A DNA stretch of 64,000 nucleotides from Myxococcales bacterium (GTDB lineage Bacteria; Myxococcota_A; Polyangia; Polyangiales; Polyangiaceae). How positions within the stretch are numbered: the stretch's first letter is position 1; every line of letters begins with the position of its first letter. A program made the translations under genes and the position numbers. The notes beneath the pieces are model-generated. The model was given only the letters and a program-made list of their open reading frames with translations, did not search any database and was not told the DNA's origin. The stretch lies in NCBI GenBank assembly GCA_016191785.1, contig JACPVJ010000088.1:1-64000 (forward strand), written 5' to 3'. Of this stretch, positions 27,055 to 35,612 are shown piece after piece.

Positions 27055-27146
27055 TTGACGTCGGTATTGTACATATGTACAAATCGTTCAGGAAAAGTCA
27101 CTGTGAACGCTTCAAGAGAACATCAGAGCGTTGTACAGACGTATAA
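27055..27146 (+). promoter_or_regulatory. Promoter with two TetR-type operators
   Basis: TTGACG (27055-27060), 17 bases, TACAAA (27078-27083). The perfect 16-bp palindrome TTGTACATATGTACAA occupies 27067-27082, between and over the promoter elements. A second, imperfect copy TTGTACAGACGTATAA is at 27131-27146, 64 bases downstream and inside the first codons of the gene. The pair suggests autorepression by the TetR protein encoded at 27103, possibly with cooperative binding. AGGAAAA at 27090-27096 is the ribosome binding site. Confidence 0.8.
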
Positions 27147-27816
27147 ATCGCCGGCGAACCACGGCGCGGCGCCGCTGCTGGACGTAGCCGCAAGGCTGTT
27201 CCGCGAGCACGGCGTAGCCGGCACCTCCGTGCGGGCGATTGCCGACGCCTCCGGCATGATGCTCGGGAGCGTCACCTATCGCTACCCGAGCAAGGAGTCG
27301 CTGGTGCTGGCGCTAATGCAGCGCGCGGTCACACGGGTTACCGCCGCGGTGCTCGCAGCCGTGGGGGGCGTCGCGGATCCGGTCGAGCGGCTTCGACTGG
27401 CTCTGCGGGCTCACCTCCGCGCCCTGCTTCGCGACGACGCCATCCACGTGTTGCTGTTCGACTGGCGGCGACTGTCCGAGCCCACGCGTGCCGCGCTCGC
27501 GCGAGAACGACACCGTTACGAGTCGATCTGGGACGGTCTCATCTTTGCGGCCGCGGCGAGCGGGCAGCTCGCGCCGGGGCTCGATTTGAGCCTCGTCCGG
27601 AAGTTCGCGTTCGGCGCGGCCAATTCCGTCGCCTTCTGGTATCGCCCCGACGGGGAGAGGTCTCCGGAAGAGATCGCCGATGCCTTCTCTGCCTTCATCG
27701 GACTTGGAACGCTCGCCGTGGCGACGCGCCCGCGCGACGTCGCGGCAGCCTACGAGCAGCTCGGCGCCGGTGGGCGTGCTCGCGCGGCCGTGCCGGCGAA
27801 ACGACCCAGGAAATGA
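27103..27816 (+). CDS. TetR-family transcriptional regulator
   Basis: 237 residues from GTG 27103, chosen for the AGGAAAA site seven bases upstream; the frame is open 34 codons further but that would put the promoter inside the gene. HTH: APLLDVAARLFREHGVAGTS, VRAIADASGMMLGSVTYRYP, SKESLVLALM. The C-terminal domain has LRLALRAHLRALLRDDAIHV, KFAFGAANSVAFWYRPDGER, SPEEIADAFSAFIGLG, typical of the large TetR subgroup (FadR/KstR2-like regulators of acyl-CoA or steroid catabolism). The stop overlaps the thioesterase start. Confidence 0.9.
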   Translation: MNASREHQSVVQTYKSPANHGAAPLLDVAARLFREHGVAGTSVRAIADASGMMLGSVTYRYPSKESLVLALMQRAVTRVTAAVLAAVGGVADPVERLRLALRAHLRALLRDDAIHVLLFDWRRLSEPTRAALARERHRYESIWDGLIFAAAASGQLAPGLDLSLVRKFAFGAANSVAFWYRPDGERSPEEIADAFSAFIGLGTLAVATRPRDVAAAYEQLGAGGRARAAVPAKRPRK

Positions 27817-28343
27817 CGCCCCCTGACCTGGGCTGGATCGAGGAGCCGGCTCCGGGTTGGATCGCAGTCGGGCTCCCTCATGCTGTCTCGAAGGACGGCT
27901 TCGTGTCTGGAGATACGTCGGGGCACCGACTGACCGTACGCTACTTCCGCAACGAGCTCGACGGCTCGCTCCGCGCGAAGGTGTTGCTGGGACCAGGCGT
28001 TCAGGGACCACCAGGTCACGCCCACGGCGGGAGCATGGCCGCGCTCCTCGACGAGGCCATGGGCGGAGCGGCGTGGATGAGCGGGCACATGGTGGTGGCG
28101 GCCGAGCTCACCACGCGCTTCAGGAAGATGCTTCCCCTCGCCACGAGATGCGTCATCGAAGCCCGGGTCGCACACGTAGAGGGGCGGAAGGTGCGCACCG
28201 CAGCGATGCTGCGCGACGAGCAGGGCACACTGTACAGCGAGGGCGAGGCGTTGTTCATCGTGCTCGATGCCGAGCGCTTCGGCGCGCTCGCCACCGACGT
28301 CGCATCGCTCTTCACTCCGGCGGGCCGGGAGCACGCTCGATGA
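27813..28343 (+). CDS. Hotdog-fold thioesterase (PaaI-like)
   Basis: 176 residues. The hotdog signature is GPPGHAHGGSMAALLDEAMG followed by GAAWMSGHMVVAAELTTRFR, with HGG and the active-site Asp/Glu of LLDEAM; then PLATRCVIEARVAHVEGRKV, a central strand pair. These enzymes hydrolyse acyl-CoA or acyl-ACP thioesters. Coupled (ATGA) to the TetR gene upstream and to the transglutaminase-like gene downstream, it is probably under the TetR operators. Confidence 0.88.
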   Translation: MTPPDLGWIEEPAPGWIAVGLPHAVSKDGFVSGDTSGHRLTVRYFRNELDGSLRAKVLLGPGVQGPPGHAHGGSMAALLDEAMGGAAWMSGHMVVAAELTTRFRKMLPLATRCVIEARVAHVEGRKVRTAAMLRDEQGTLYSEGEALFIVLDAERFGALATDVASLFTPAGREHAR

Positions 28344-29005
28344 CGCTCGAGAAACTGGACCACACGCTCGACCCGACGTGCTGCCTCGGCTCGACACCGT
28401 TCATCGAAGCGGACCATCCTCGAGTGCGCTCGCTGGCTCGTGAACTCGGAGGTGCGCTCGACCCTCCGGCGCGAGCGGCGCGACTATTTCGATTCGTCCG
28501 CGACGAGCTGCGCTATGAGTTCCGCGCCAAGCTGACCCGCGACGAGTACCGTGCCAGCCTCGTCCTCGAAGACGGCAAGGGGTTCTGCGTTCAGAAGGCC
28601 GTCCTGCTGTCCGCGTTGGCTCGAGCCGTCGACGTCCCGGCGGCGCTCGTCCTGTGCGACCTGCGTGATCGCTCTTTGTCGCCGAAGCTAACGGCGGCGT
28701 TGGGCACCGACACCATGTTCTACCACGGGCTGAACGCTTTCTATCTCGGCGGCCGGTGGCTGCTCGCCGACGCGAGCTTGTCGCCCGACGTCGTCGACCG
28801 AAAGGGCTACCGAACCGTCGAGTTCGACGGCAGCGCAAACGCCCTGCTCGCCGCGAGTCGGCTCGATGGCTCTCCGCACGCCGAGTACCTCCGGTTCCAC
28901 GGCCTCTTCGACGACCTTCCCTTCGACCGCATGATGGAGGCGTTCATGATGGCGTACGGTCAAGCTGACCTGCGCGCGCTCGCCGAGCTCGGCTATCGGC
29001 TGTGA
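28340..29005 (+). CDS. Transglutaminase-like protein
   Basis: 221 residues from ATG 28340. The catalytic layout is Cys in LEDGKGFCVQKAVLLSALAR, His in MFYHGLNAFYLGGRWLLADA and Asp in the same segment, as in the transglutaminase-like/papain superfamily (COG1305). Upstream helix AARLFRFVRDELRYEF is the usual lead-in. Reaction unknown; such proteins cleave or form amide bonds. Third gene of a TetR-controlled operon with the thioesterase. The stop overlaps the next start. Confidence 0.85.
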   Translation: MTLEKLDHTLDPTCCLGSTPFIEADHPRVRSLARELGGALDPPARAARLFRFVRDELRYEFRAKLTRDEYRASLVLEDGKGFCVQKAVLLSALARAVDVPAALVLCDLRDRSLSPKLTAALGTDTMFYHGLNAFYLGGRWLLADASLSPDVVDRKGYRTVEFDGSANALLAASRLDGSPHAEYLRFHGLFDDLPFDRMMEAFMMAYGQADLRALAELGYRL

Positions 29006-29877
29006 TGCGCGCCGAGCCGCGCTGCGGGCCAGCGCTCGGATTTCCTCGCGATACGTGCCGGTCCGCGCCTGTCAGAGGTCACGGCGGGACGCGACCCGGG
29101 CGACGTGCCCTGGTTACGTGCGGGGTGCTCGTGGCCGTCCAGGCGAGCTCGAACGCTCGCGCCGATGAGGCGCGCGGTGAGCCCCATGGCGGCACCCCCC
29201 GCCCAACGCTCGCCGTGCCGGTCGATCCGGGACTTGCCGAATGCACGCTGTTTGCCATGTCTGCGTGCCGGCGGTCGCTCATCATCGAGGCCGGCGGGGG
29301 CCCGGGGGCCGCACACTTTGGAGAAGACCCCGCTCGCCTTCCGGCGGGGTCCCGGTTCGTCGGCCAGTACTTCGTGGCCGCGGGCTTCGTTGCGCAGACG
29401 TCGCCGCAGAGCAACACGCACTGGGGGCCGGTCATTGAATGGGCCGTAGGGTTGAGCGAGGTTCGAACGGATTGGACGCTCAGTCCCAGTGTCCGGCTCC
29501 GCTGGTTTCCGTTCGCAGGCCGGACTGGACGAGCTTTCGTCCTGGAGCCCGCGCTAGGCGCCCAGCTCGAGCACTTCTGGTATCTGGCGCCGCTGCGCGA
29601 GCTCGGGTCCGGCACCCGGCTGGGAGGCATGGGCGAGCTTGGCCTCGGATGGCGAGGGATTATCGGACCTTGGACGCAGCTCTCGCTGCTCGCAGATCCC
29701 TTCGACGGCCACGGAAAAGAGGTTTGGTTCTTCGGCGGTATCCGCTTCAATCTCGGCGCCGTGGTGCTGACGGGCGCTTCCTATGACGTTGTGCCTCCGC
29801 CGAGACCTTACATAGGTGACCAAATCAGAAGCTGGCTGACGACTCGACGCTCGTCTGCTGACCTGACGGCGAGCTAG
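29005..29877 (+). CDS. Exported beta-barrel-like protein
   Basis: 290 residues from ATG 29005 (TGATG overlap with the stop upstream). A hydrophobic export segment lies at ALVTCGVLVAVQASSNARA (about 36-54), unusually far in, so the real start may be an internal GTG near it. Afterwards, alternating strands: RSLIIEAGGGPGAAHFGE, SRFVGQYFVAAGFVAQTSPQ, WGPVIEWAVGLSEVRTDWTL, SPSVRLRWFPFAGRTGRAFV, EPALGAQLEHFWYLAPLREL, GRIG-like ends with GGIRFNLGAVVLTGASYD. Probably a small outer-membrane barrel. Last gene of the TetR operon. Confidence 0.6.
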   Translation: MRAEPRCGPALGFPRDTCRSAPVRGHGGTRPGRRALVTCGVLVAVQASSNARADEARGEPHGGTPRPTLAVPVDPGLAECTLFAMSACRRSLIIEAGGGPGAAHFGEDPARLPAGSRFVGQYFVAAGFVAQTSPQSNTHWGPVIEWAVGLSEVRTDWTLSPSVRLRWFPFAGRTGRAFVLEPALGAQLEHFWYLAPLRELGSGTRLGGMGELGLGWRGIIGPWTQLSLLADPFDGHGKEVWFFGGIRFNLGAVVLTGASYDVVPPPRPYIGDQIRSWLTTRRSSADLTAS

Positions 29878-30599
29878 TTGCATCGCTTCAAATTTGCCGG
29901 AAGTGTGTAGCTGCCGTCGCACTTTGAATTGGAATTCGTGCAGTCGGTGGCGGAGTGACAGAGCTCCTGCTCGCTGTAGGAACACGACGACTTGCACGAC
30001 GCGCCGCTGTACGACCAGCAACAGTCCTGCCCAGAAGAGCAATCCTCGGGACCGTCACAGGTGACCGGATGGGCGGTGCAGAACGTGCCGCTGCACGCAC
30101 ACGTCGTACCGTCGGGGGTGCACTTGTCGACGGCATTGCTGATGATGCAGCATTTTTCACTCGCCAAGCACACGACCGTGTTGGTCTCGCCGCAGCTCAC
30201 CACTCCGGAGTTCGGATCGCCGCCGGTACCGCCACCGCCGCCGGTGCCGCCGGTCGCTCCGCCGGTGCCGCCGGTCGCTCCGCCGGTGCCGCCGGTCGCT
30301 CCGCCATTGCCACCCGTCGCTCCGCCGTTCCCACCTCCGCCGGTCGCCCCGCCGCTGCCACCGACGGCCGAGCCGGCAGCACCTCCGATGCCGCCCGCGG
30401 CGGTACCGGCAGCTCCAGCCGACCCTCCCTTGGCGGGGGTCCCGCCATTGGCAGCCCCGCCCACCGCTCCGGAGCCCGACGAGCCCGCGCTCCCTCCCGT
30501 CCCCTTCCCGAACAGATCTCCGCCCTCGGCGCCACTGCTGCACGCAGCGAGCACGAGCGGTAACACCACGACGATTCGCCGAACCCGACGCGAGACCAT
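29874..30599 (-). CDS. Lipoprotein with Gly-rich linker and Cys-rich C-terminal domain
   Basis: 241 residues from ATG 30599. Lipobox in VVLPLVLAACSS. Residues about 30-130 are a low-complexity linker (GGATGGTGG and GGAAG units). The C-terminal 110 residues carry sixteen or more Cys (CGETNTVVCLASEKCCIIS, CTPDGTTCACSGTFC, CDGPEDCSSGQDCCWSYSG, CKSSCSYSEQELC, ATDCTNSNSKCDG), which resemble small disulphide-rich domains of myxobacterial surface lipoproteins. It converges on the barrel gene with a four-base overlap. Confidence 0.8.
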   Translation of the reverse strand: MVSRRVRRIVVVLPLVLAACSSGAEGGDLFGKGTGGSAGSSGSGAVGGAANGGTPAKGGSAGAAGTAAGGIGGAAGSAVGGSGGATGGGGNGGATGGNGGATGGTGGATGGTGGATGGTGGGGGTGGDPNSGVVSCGETNTVVCLASEKCCIISNAVDKCTPDGTTCACSGTFCTAHPVTCDGPEDCSSGQDCCWSYSGASCKSSCSYSEQELCHSATDCTNSNSKCDGSYTLPANLKRCN

Positions 30600-30689
30600 G
30601 GGCAGTTCCTCCTGTCAGCAGAGTAGCGCGTTCCGATGGAGCCGTCTTGGCTCGCGCGGTTCAGCCCGGTTCAGCCACCACCCCCACCG

Positions 30690-31115
30690 TCACGCACCAC
30701 GCGCGCCGCGAGCCGACTTCCCGCCGGGCGGCGAAGGGTTTGCCCGAGGTCGGTCGGCCTCGTCGAAACGCCAGCGCGCGCTCAGGATGGCGGGACGGTT
30801 CTTCTCGGCCCATTCGGCCAGGGCCATGATGGGGTCGAGAAGACTGCGGCCGAGTCGCGTGAGTGCGTAGTCGACGCGCGGCGGCGTCGTCGGCGTCACC
30901 GTGCGCGTGACCAGACCGTCACGCTCGAGGCCGCGCAAGGTGAGCGTGAGCATCCTCTGAGAAATCCCGTCAACGGACCGTCGCAGGTCACTAAAACGCA
31001 TCGAGCCGTCGCGGAGGACCGCGACCACGAGGATGCTCCACTTGTCGCCGACGCGGTTGAGCACCTCGCGGACCGGGCAGTCGTCGTCGGTGATCTTTGT
31101 GTGCCTAGCAGACAT
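30690..31115 (-). CDS. HxlR-family transcriptional regulator (YtfH-like)
   Basis: 141 residues from ATG 31115. Typical HxlR layout: [80 protein letters not shown]. The conserved Cys at residue 13 (CPV) is the redox/electrophile sensor in related proteins such as HypR and QorR. It diverges from the dioxygenase and QorB-like genes at 31241-33164, matching the common qorR/qorB-type arrangement for quinone or aldehyde stress. Confidence 0.9.
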   Translation of the reverse strand: MSARHTKITDDDCPVREVLNRVGDKWSILVVAVLRDGSMRFSDLRRSVDGISQRMLTLTLRGLERDGLVTRTVTPTTPPRVDYALTRLGRSLLDPIMALAEWAEKNRPAILSARWRFDEADRPRANPSPPGGKSARGARGA

Positions 31116-31240
31116 GGAGGTGCCTTCTTGCGCAGGGCTCCTTCACCTTCCTAACCTAGCCCAAGTCATCATCGGGAACCAACATACCCAAGCGTACCAG
31201 CCCGCCGCGCGCAAGCGGCGCTCCCTCGAAGCCCGCGGGT

Positions 31241-32155
31241 GTGCTCACGCGACGCCGGGGCCTCGCCACGCTGTCGGCGGGGGTGGGCGCCGCGGTGGTG
31301 GCGCGGCTGTTCCGGGAGCCGACCATGCCCATCGTACCAACGACATCGACTCAGCGACTTCCCACGATCTACCTCCCCCACGGCGGGGGTCCGTGCTTCT
31401 TCATGGAGTGGACGCTCGGTCCTCGCGACACGTGGGACCGCATGGCCGCCTTCTTGCGAACGCTCCCTGAGCGTTACCCCGGCGCGCGCGCCGTCCTCGT
31501 GATTTCGGCGCACTGGGAGGAGTCGGTCGTCACCGTTCAGACCGGAGCGCGACCGCCGCTTCTCTTCGACTACCACGGCTTTCCTGCGCACACCTACCAG
31601 CTCACCTGGGAAGCTCCCGGCGAGCCCGCCCTGGCGGCACGGGTGAGGGAGCTCCTCGGCAGAGCGGACATCCCGTCTCGAGAAGACGCCCAGCGAGGTT
31701 TCGACCACGGGGTCTTCGTTCCGCTCAAGGTGGCATTCCCTGAAGCGCTCCTGCCAACTGTGCAGCTCTCTCTGGATGCGAGCCTCGACGCGCGCAAGCA
31801 CCTGGAGCTCGGCCGCGCCCTCGCGCCACTTCGCGACGAAGGGGTTCTCATCGTGGGCAGCGGGATGAGCTTTCACAACATGCGCGTGCTGATGCGTCCC
31901 TCGGCGCGCCTCGATTCACAAGTGTTCGATGCGTGGCTGCGGCAGACCTGCGAGGCAGCGCCACCGCTGCGCGAAGATCGCCTCGCCGCCTGGTCCGCGG
32001 CCCCCGCAGCGCGGGCCGCGCACCCTCGCGAAGAGCATCTCCTGCCCCTGATGGTCACATCGGGCGCGGCGCAGGCGGAAGCGGGTCGGCTCATCTTCAG
32101 CGATGAAGTGCTCGGCGCGTCGGTCTCGGCGTTCGAGTTCGGCGCCACGGCGTGA
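31241..32155 (+). CDS. Class III extradiol dioxygenase, DODA/YgiD type
   Basis: 304 residues from GTG 31241, or 276 from ATG 31325 (MPIVPTT). The long form begins RRRGLATLSAGVGAAVVARL, which looks like a Tat signal, so a periplasmic form is possible. Core motifs: YLPHGGGPCFF (metal His), AVLVISAHWEESVVTV (second His), FDYHGFPAHTYQLTWEAPG, QRGFDHGVFVPLKVAFPEA (third His), VGSGMSFHNMR. This is the zinc/iron LigB-like fold of 4,5-DOPA dioxygenase. Probably cleaves catechols. Divergent from HxlR regulator. Confidence 0.92.
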   Translation: MLTRRRGLATLSAGVGAAVVARLFREPTMPIVPTTSTQRLPTIYLPHGGGPCFFMEWTLGPRDTWDRMAAFLRTLPERYPGARAVLVISAHWEESVVTVQTGARPPLLFDYHGFPAHTYQLTWEAPGEPALAARVRELLGRADIPSREDAQRGFDHGVFVPLKVAFPEALLPTVQLSLDASLDARKHLELGRALAPLRDEGVLIVGSGMSFHNMRVLMRPSARLDSQVFDAWLRQTCEAAPPLREDRLAAWSAAPAARAAHPREEHLLPLMVTSGAAQAEAGRLIFSDEVLGASVSAFEFGATA

Positions 32156-32264
32156 TGACGGTGGGCAGGTCCGGTTACACCGATGTGCCTTCTTGCGGCC
32201 GAAGAGGGCTGAAGTTACAGATTCATCCCTGCTTACAAAGAAGAACCACGACCGGGAGACGACC

Positions 32265-33164
32265 ATGAGCGCGACGAATTCATTGTTGGTGACGGGCGCG
32301 GCGGGCCAGCTCGGTCGGCGCGTTGTCGAGCTGCTGCTGGAAACGAAGGCGGGCCGCGTGTTCGCTGGGACACGCAGCCCGGAGAAGTGCGACGACCTCG
32401 CGAAACGCGGTGCGCTGGTCCGAAAGGTGGACTTCGACGAACCCGAGACCCTGCGCGACGCGCTCGCCGGTGTGGACCGGGTCCTCCTCGTCAGCACCGA
32501 CTCGATGGAACCCGGCAAGCGAGGTCAGCAGCACGATCGTGCCATTGGGGTCCTGGCGAACGCAGGTGTCGAGCACGTCGTCTATACGTCGCTCGCCCGC
32601 GCAGAAGCGGGGTCACCCGTGCTTCTCGCCGGTGATCACATCTCGACGGAGCGAGCGCTCGCGGAGAGCGGGCTCGCGCACACGATCCTGCGCAACAACC
32701 TCTACACCGATCTACTCATGATGAGCCTCCCGAAGGCCGTTGCCGTGGGCAAGCTCTTGGCAGCCGCCGGGACGGGAGGCGCCGCGTACGTGACGCGAGA
32801 GGACTGCGCCCGCGCTGCGGCGGCGGCGCTTTCGTCGCCGTTCGCGGGCACGCGGACCCTTGAGCTCACCGGCCCGGCCGTCGTGACCTACGCCGAACTC
32901 GCCCAGCTCGCGAGCGAGCTCTGTGGCATGCGTGTCGCCTACGTACCAATGGAGCCGGACGCCATGACCAATGCAATGGTGACTCAGGGCGGCATGCCAG
33001 AGGCCGTCGCGCAGCTCTGGGTCTCCTTCGACGTTGGCATGGCACGCGGGTACTTCGGCCCCGCCTCCACGGCGTTTCGCGAGCTCACGGGCAATCCGCC
33101 GACCAGCGTCGCCGAGTTTCTCTCCGCGCACCGGGATGCCTTGGTCGCGGCCGCCGCGAAGTGA
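32265..33164 (+). CDS. NmrA/QorB-like NAD(P)H-binding oxidoreductase
   Basis: 299 residues from ATG 32265 with GGGAG ten bases before it. Rossmann start LLVTGAAGQLGRRVVELLLE, then KCDDLAKRGALVRKVDFDEP, GVDRVLLVSTDSMEPGKRGQ, GVEHVVYTSLARAEAGSPVL, and the C-terminal GAAYVTREDCARAAAAALSS. This is close to E. coli QorB (YtfG), an NADPH:quinone oxidoreductase of the atypical SDR group. It lies behind the HxlR regulator and dioxygenase and would detoxify quinones from the same aromatic substrates. Confidence 0.9.
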   Translation: MSATNSLLVTGAAGQLGRRVVELLLETKAGRVFAGTRSPEKCDDLAKRGALVRKVDFDEPETLRDALAGVDRVLLVSTDSMEPGKRGQQHDRAIGVLANAGVEHVVYTSLARAEAGSPVLLAGDHISTERALAESGLAHTILRNNLYTDLLMMSLPKAVAVGKLLAAAGTGGAAYVTREDCARAAAAALSSPFAGTRTLELTGPAVVTYAELAQLASELCGMRVAYVPMEPDAMTNAMVTQGGMPEAVAQLWVSFDVGMARGYFGPASTAFRELTGNPPTSVAEFLSAHRDALVAAAAK

Positions 33165-33197
33165 GGCGGCCCCTCGGACCAAGCGGCGGGAAGGCGG

Positions 33198-33396
33198 ATG
33201 AACATGGCGATCGAAGAGTGGGACTTCGACCTCGTGCACTCCAGCATCAACTTTCTGGGTGCGACACCTGATGCTCTCCAAAGTCCACGGCCGGTTCGCC
33301 AAGTGGACGGGGACCATCGAGATGGACGAAGCGAGCGTTTCTCGCTCGTTCGTTCACGTCGAAGAGGCGCTCCGAATCGCACATTCCGTTCGTAGG
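33198..33396 (+). pseudogene. YceI-family protein, frameshifted and truncated
   Basis: From ATG 33198 or 33204: AIEEWDFDLVHSSINFL is the YceI start (W.iD..HS.v.F). At about 33258 the reading frame has to shift to continue as VRHLMLSKVHGRFAKWTGTI and EMDEASVSRSFVHVEEALRI, which is the conserved second part. After that a stop follows at about 33395. Family proteins are about 180 residues; only about 65 codons remain. YceI is a lipocalin-like isoprenoid-binding protein. Confidence 0.85.
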
Positions 33397-33427
33397 TCGT
33401 GATGTCCTCGTGGAGAACACCTAGAAA

Positions 33428-33790
33428 ATGACCAATCGAAGCAAAGGAAAAATCATCGGGCTGTGGGTGGTCTCGGGGCTGCTCGCCGCGCTCTTCCTCA
33501 TGGCGGGTGGCTCGAAGCTCGCGGGTGCGGAGAGGCACGTCCAAGGCTTCGCCCGCTGGGGTTGGCCCGATTGGATGCGCCTTGCCATCGGCGCCGTCGA
33601 AGTGACGTCCGCAGTTCTGCTGTGCGTGCCAAGGGTGGCGTTTTTCGGGGCTCTCTCCCTCACGACGGTGATGGCGGGAGCTACGTACACACATCTGTTC
33701 CGAGCCAGCGGCGAGGGCGCGATGGCGAGCTTCACGGTCGCGCTTGCTGGCCTGTGCGCGCTCATCGCCTGGGCGCGCCGTCCGGAGTAA
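33428..33790 (+). CDS. DoxX-like membrane protein
   Basis: 120 residues with four transmembrane helices: IIGLWVVSGLLAALFLMAGG, WMRLAIGAVEVTSAVLLCV, FFGALSLTTVMAGATYTHLF and ASFTVALAGLCALIAWA. The loop SKLAGAERHVQGFARWGWPD matches DoxX/DoxD-like proteins (FxxxGxxKL.g......f.r.G.P). Family roles are linked to quinone/thiosulphate or oxidative stress. It follows the QorB-like gene and the YceI relic, in a redox-stress setting. Confidence 0.85.
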   Translation: MTNRSKGKIIGLWVVSGLLAALFLMAGGSKLAGAERHVQGFARWGWPDWMRLAIGAVEVTSAVLLCVPRVAFFGALSLTTVMAGATYTHLFRASGEGAMASFTVALAGLCALIAWARRPE

Positions 33791-33928
33791 GGCGAGCCGT
33801 CGTTGGGACGATTGAACAATTTGCGTTGGACGATGGGCGTGATTGGTTGCGCAGGCCAGGTTGGCCGTGCCCGGTCGCGCGGCCGGAGGCCATTGCGCAT
33901 CCAACTGGCGGCACTAGGCTCGTATCCC

Positions 33929-34663
33929 GTGTCCAATCGAGCCGTTCAGACGTCACCTGGGCTCGCTGAATACCCGGAGCCCGGCCCGGCCGAGTATGCC
34001 TCCAAGCGTCTGAGTGGCAGTGTCTGGGACCACGTGCCGCTGGCCACGGCTGCCTACCGGAGCTGCCTCGTCCTCGGTGCAGCCATGGGGCGCACCGGGG
34101 TCTCGGCCAATGCTCTGACCTACGCTTCACTCGTGCTGGCGGCCGGCGCCGGCGTGACGGCTGCGGCGGGCTCGTTCGTCGTCGCAGCGACGCTGGTGAT
34201 CGCGAGCGGGCTATTCGACGTCTTCGATGGCGTCGTGGCCCGCGCCACGGGCAGCAGCTCCCGCTGGGGCGCGCTGCTCGATTCGACCGTCGATCGCCTC
34301 TCAGACGGGCTTCCGCTCCTGGGTTTGACCGTGCTCTACGCCGCGCAGGGGCCGCTCGTCGCCATCCCCGGCCTAGCGATCCTGGGTGCGTTCACCGTGA
34401 GCTACGTCCGCGCGCGCGCCGAAGCCCTGGGGACGACACTGCCGCCGCTGTTCATGCGACGGGCGGAACGCGTGGCGCTGCTCACCCTCTCGCTCTTCGC
34501 GGGCCTCGTCCCGTGTGAAGAGCGCAACATCCCCGCGCCCCTCACGCTGCTGGGCGTCGCGGTGCTCGCGGCGTCGAGCTTCGTCGGCGTGGTCTCGGCC
34601 CTGAGAGCGGCGCGCCACTCGCTCTCTTCGCCAGCGCCTGCATCGCGAGCGCAGTCGGACTAG
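33929..34663 (+). CDS. CDP-alcohol phosphatidyltransferase family protein
   Basis: 244 residues from GTG 33929. Catalytic motif intact: SGLFDVFDGVVARATGSSSR then WGALLDSTVDRLSDG (D-x2-DG-x2-AR-x8-G-x3-D-x3-D). The next helices are GLTVLYAAQGPLVAIPGLAI and TVSYVRARAEALGTTLPPLF, with FMRRAERVALLTL. The ARAEALG...RxER pattern is the one of phosphatidylinositol-phosphate/archaetidylinositol-phosphate synthase-like members. The neighbour downstream is an inositol-phosphorylceramide-synthase-like gene, which fits an inositol or related head-group. Paralogue of the enzyme half at 24489. Confidence 0.9.
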   Translation: MSNRAVQTSPGLAEYPEPGPAEYASKRLSGSVWDHVPLATAAYRSCLVLGAAMGRTGVSANALTYASLVLAAGAGVTAAAGSFVVAATLVIASGLFDVFDGVVARATGSSSRWGALLDSTVDRLSDGLPLLGLTVLYAAQGPLVAIPGLAILGAFTVSYVRARAEALGTTLPPLFMRRAERVALLTLSLFAGLVPCEERNIPAPLTLLGVAVLAASSFVGVVSALRAARHSLSSPAPASRAQSD

Positions 34664-34676
34664 AGATTCCGGCGAC

Positions 34677-35612
34677 ATGACATCGGCGCTCCGACACATG
34701 CGCTCGCTGTGGGGCCGGTGGTGGATGCTGCCGGGTGGAATACCGCTCGCCTACCTGGCCTTCGTCGTGGCCAAGGGCGACACGCGGGTCGAGCATGTCG
34801 TCATGGCGGGCATCGCCTGCGGGTTCGCCTACGCGAGCCCACGCTCGAAACGGTTCTTCGCCGACGTGTGGCCGTACCTCGCGGTCGGCATCGGCTACGA
34901 CGCGGTTCGCTACCCGCGAAAGCTGCTGGTGGGAGCCGACCGCGTGATGGGCTGCGGGCTCAGAAATGCCGAGCTCGCGCTGTTTCCGGCCGGTCCGGGC
35001 CAGACCTGGCAGGACTTCGCGCAGGCGCACGCCCACCCCGTCCTCGATCTGATCTTCGCGGTGCCCTACGCGATCTTCGCCTACCTTGCGCTGATCTACG
35101 CGGCCTACCTCTACTTTGTCGATCGCCCACGAATGCGCCACTACCTCTGGGCCTTCGCCATCGGGAACTACATCTCGTTTGCGATGTGGCTGGTGGTCCC
35201 AACAGCCCCACCCTGGTACCTGCGCGCCCACGGCTGCACCATCGACATGGCGTCCCTGCCGAGCCCGGCCGGGCTGGCGCGCGTCGACGCTCTGTTCGGC
35301 ATCTCGTACTTCCACGACTTCTACTCGCGCGCCTCCAGCGTGTTCGGTGCCATGCCCAGCATGCACTGCGCCTACCCCGTCCTCGGCTTGCTCACCGCCT
35401 GGAAGGCGGCGACCTGGAAGACGCGGCCGATCCACCTGCTCTACACGGCGGTGATGTTCATGGCCGCGGTCTACCTCGACCATCACTGGATCCTCGACGC
35501 GATCGCGGGCTGGCTCGTCGCGCTCGTCTCCGTCGTGCTCGCCAAGCGCCTGCTCGCTCGCTTCGACCCCGGGTCGCCGCCGAGTGAGCCGGGGACAGCT
35601 CAGGGCGGCTGA
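34677..35612 (+). CDS. PAP2-superfamily phosphotransferase, inositol-phosphorylceramide-synthase-like
   Basis: 311 residues, polytopic (six or so helices). The lipid-phosphotransferase motifs are LVVPTAPPWYLRAHGC, FGAMPSMHCAYPVLGLLTAW (C2-like with catalytic His) and AVYLDHHWILDAIAGWLVAL (C3-like with His and Asp). This PTAPPW / PSMHxAYP / DHHxxxDxxxG trio is that of the Aur1/IPC-synthase-like PAP2_3 group, which transfers phospho-head-groups between lipids. Follows the CDP-alcohol phosphotransferase by 13 bases; converges on the MMPL exporter with 13 bases of overlap. Confidence 0.88.
   Translation: MTSALRHMRSLWGRWWMLPGGIPLAYLAFVVAKGDTRVEHVVMAGIACGFAYASPRSKRFFADVWPYLAVGIGYDAVRYPRKLLVGADRVMGCGLRNAELALFPAGPGQTWQDFAQAHAHPVLDLIFAVPYAIFAYLALIYAAYLYFVDRPRMRHYLWAFAIGNYISFAMWLVVPTAPPWYLRAHGCTIDMASLPSPAGLARVDALFGISYFHDFYSRASSVFGAMPSMHCAYPVLGLLTAWKAATWKTRPIHLLYTAVMFMAAVYLDHHWILDAIAGWLVALVSVVLAKRLLARFDPGSPPSEPGTAQGG

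Noticed and set aside
30200-30420. Short tandem repeats near 30200-30420
   Set aside because: They are the coding sequence of the Gly-rich linker of a lipoprotein, explained by low-complexity protein.
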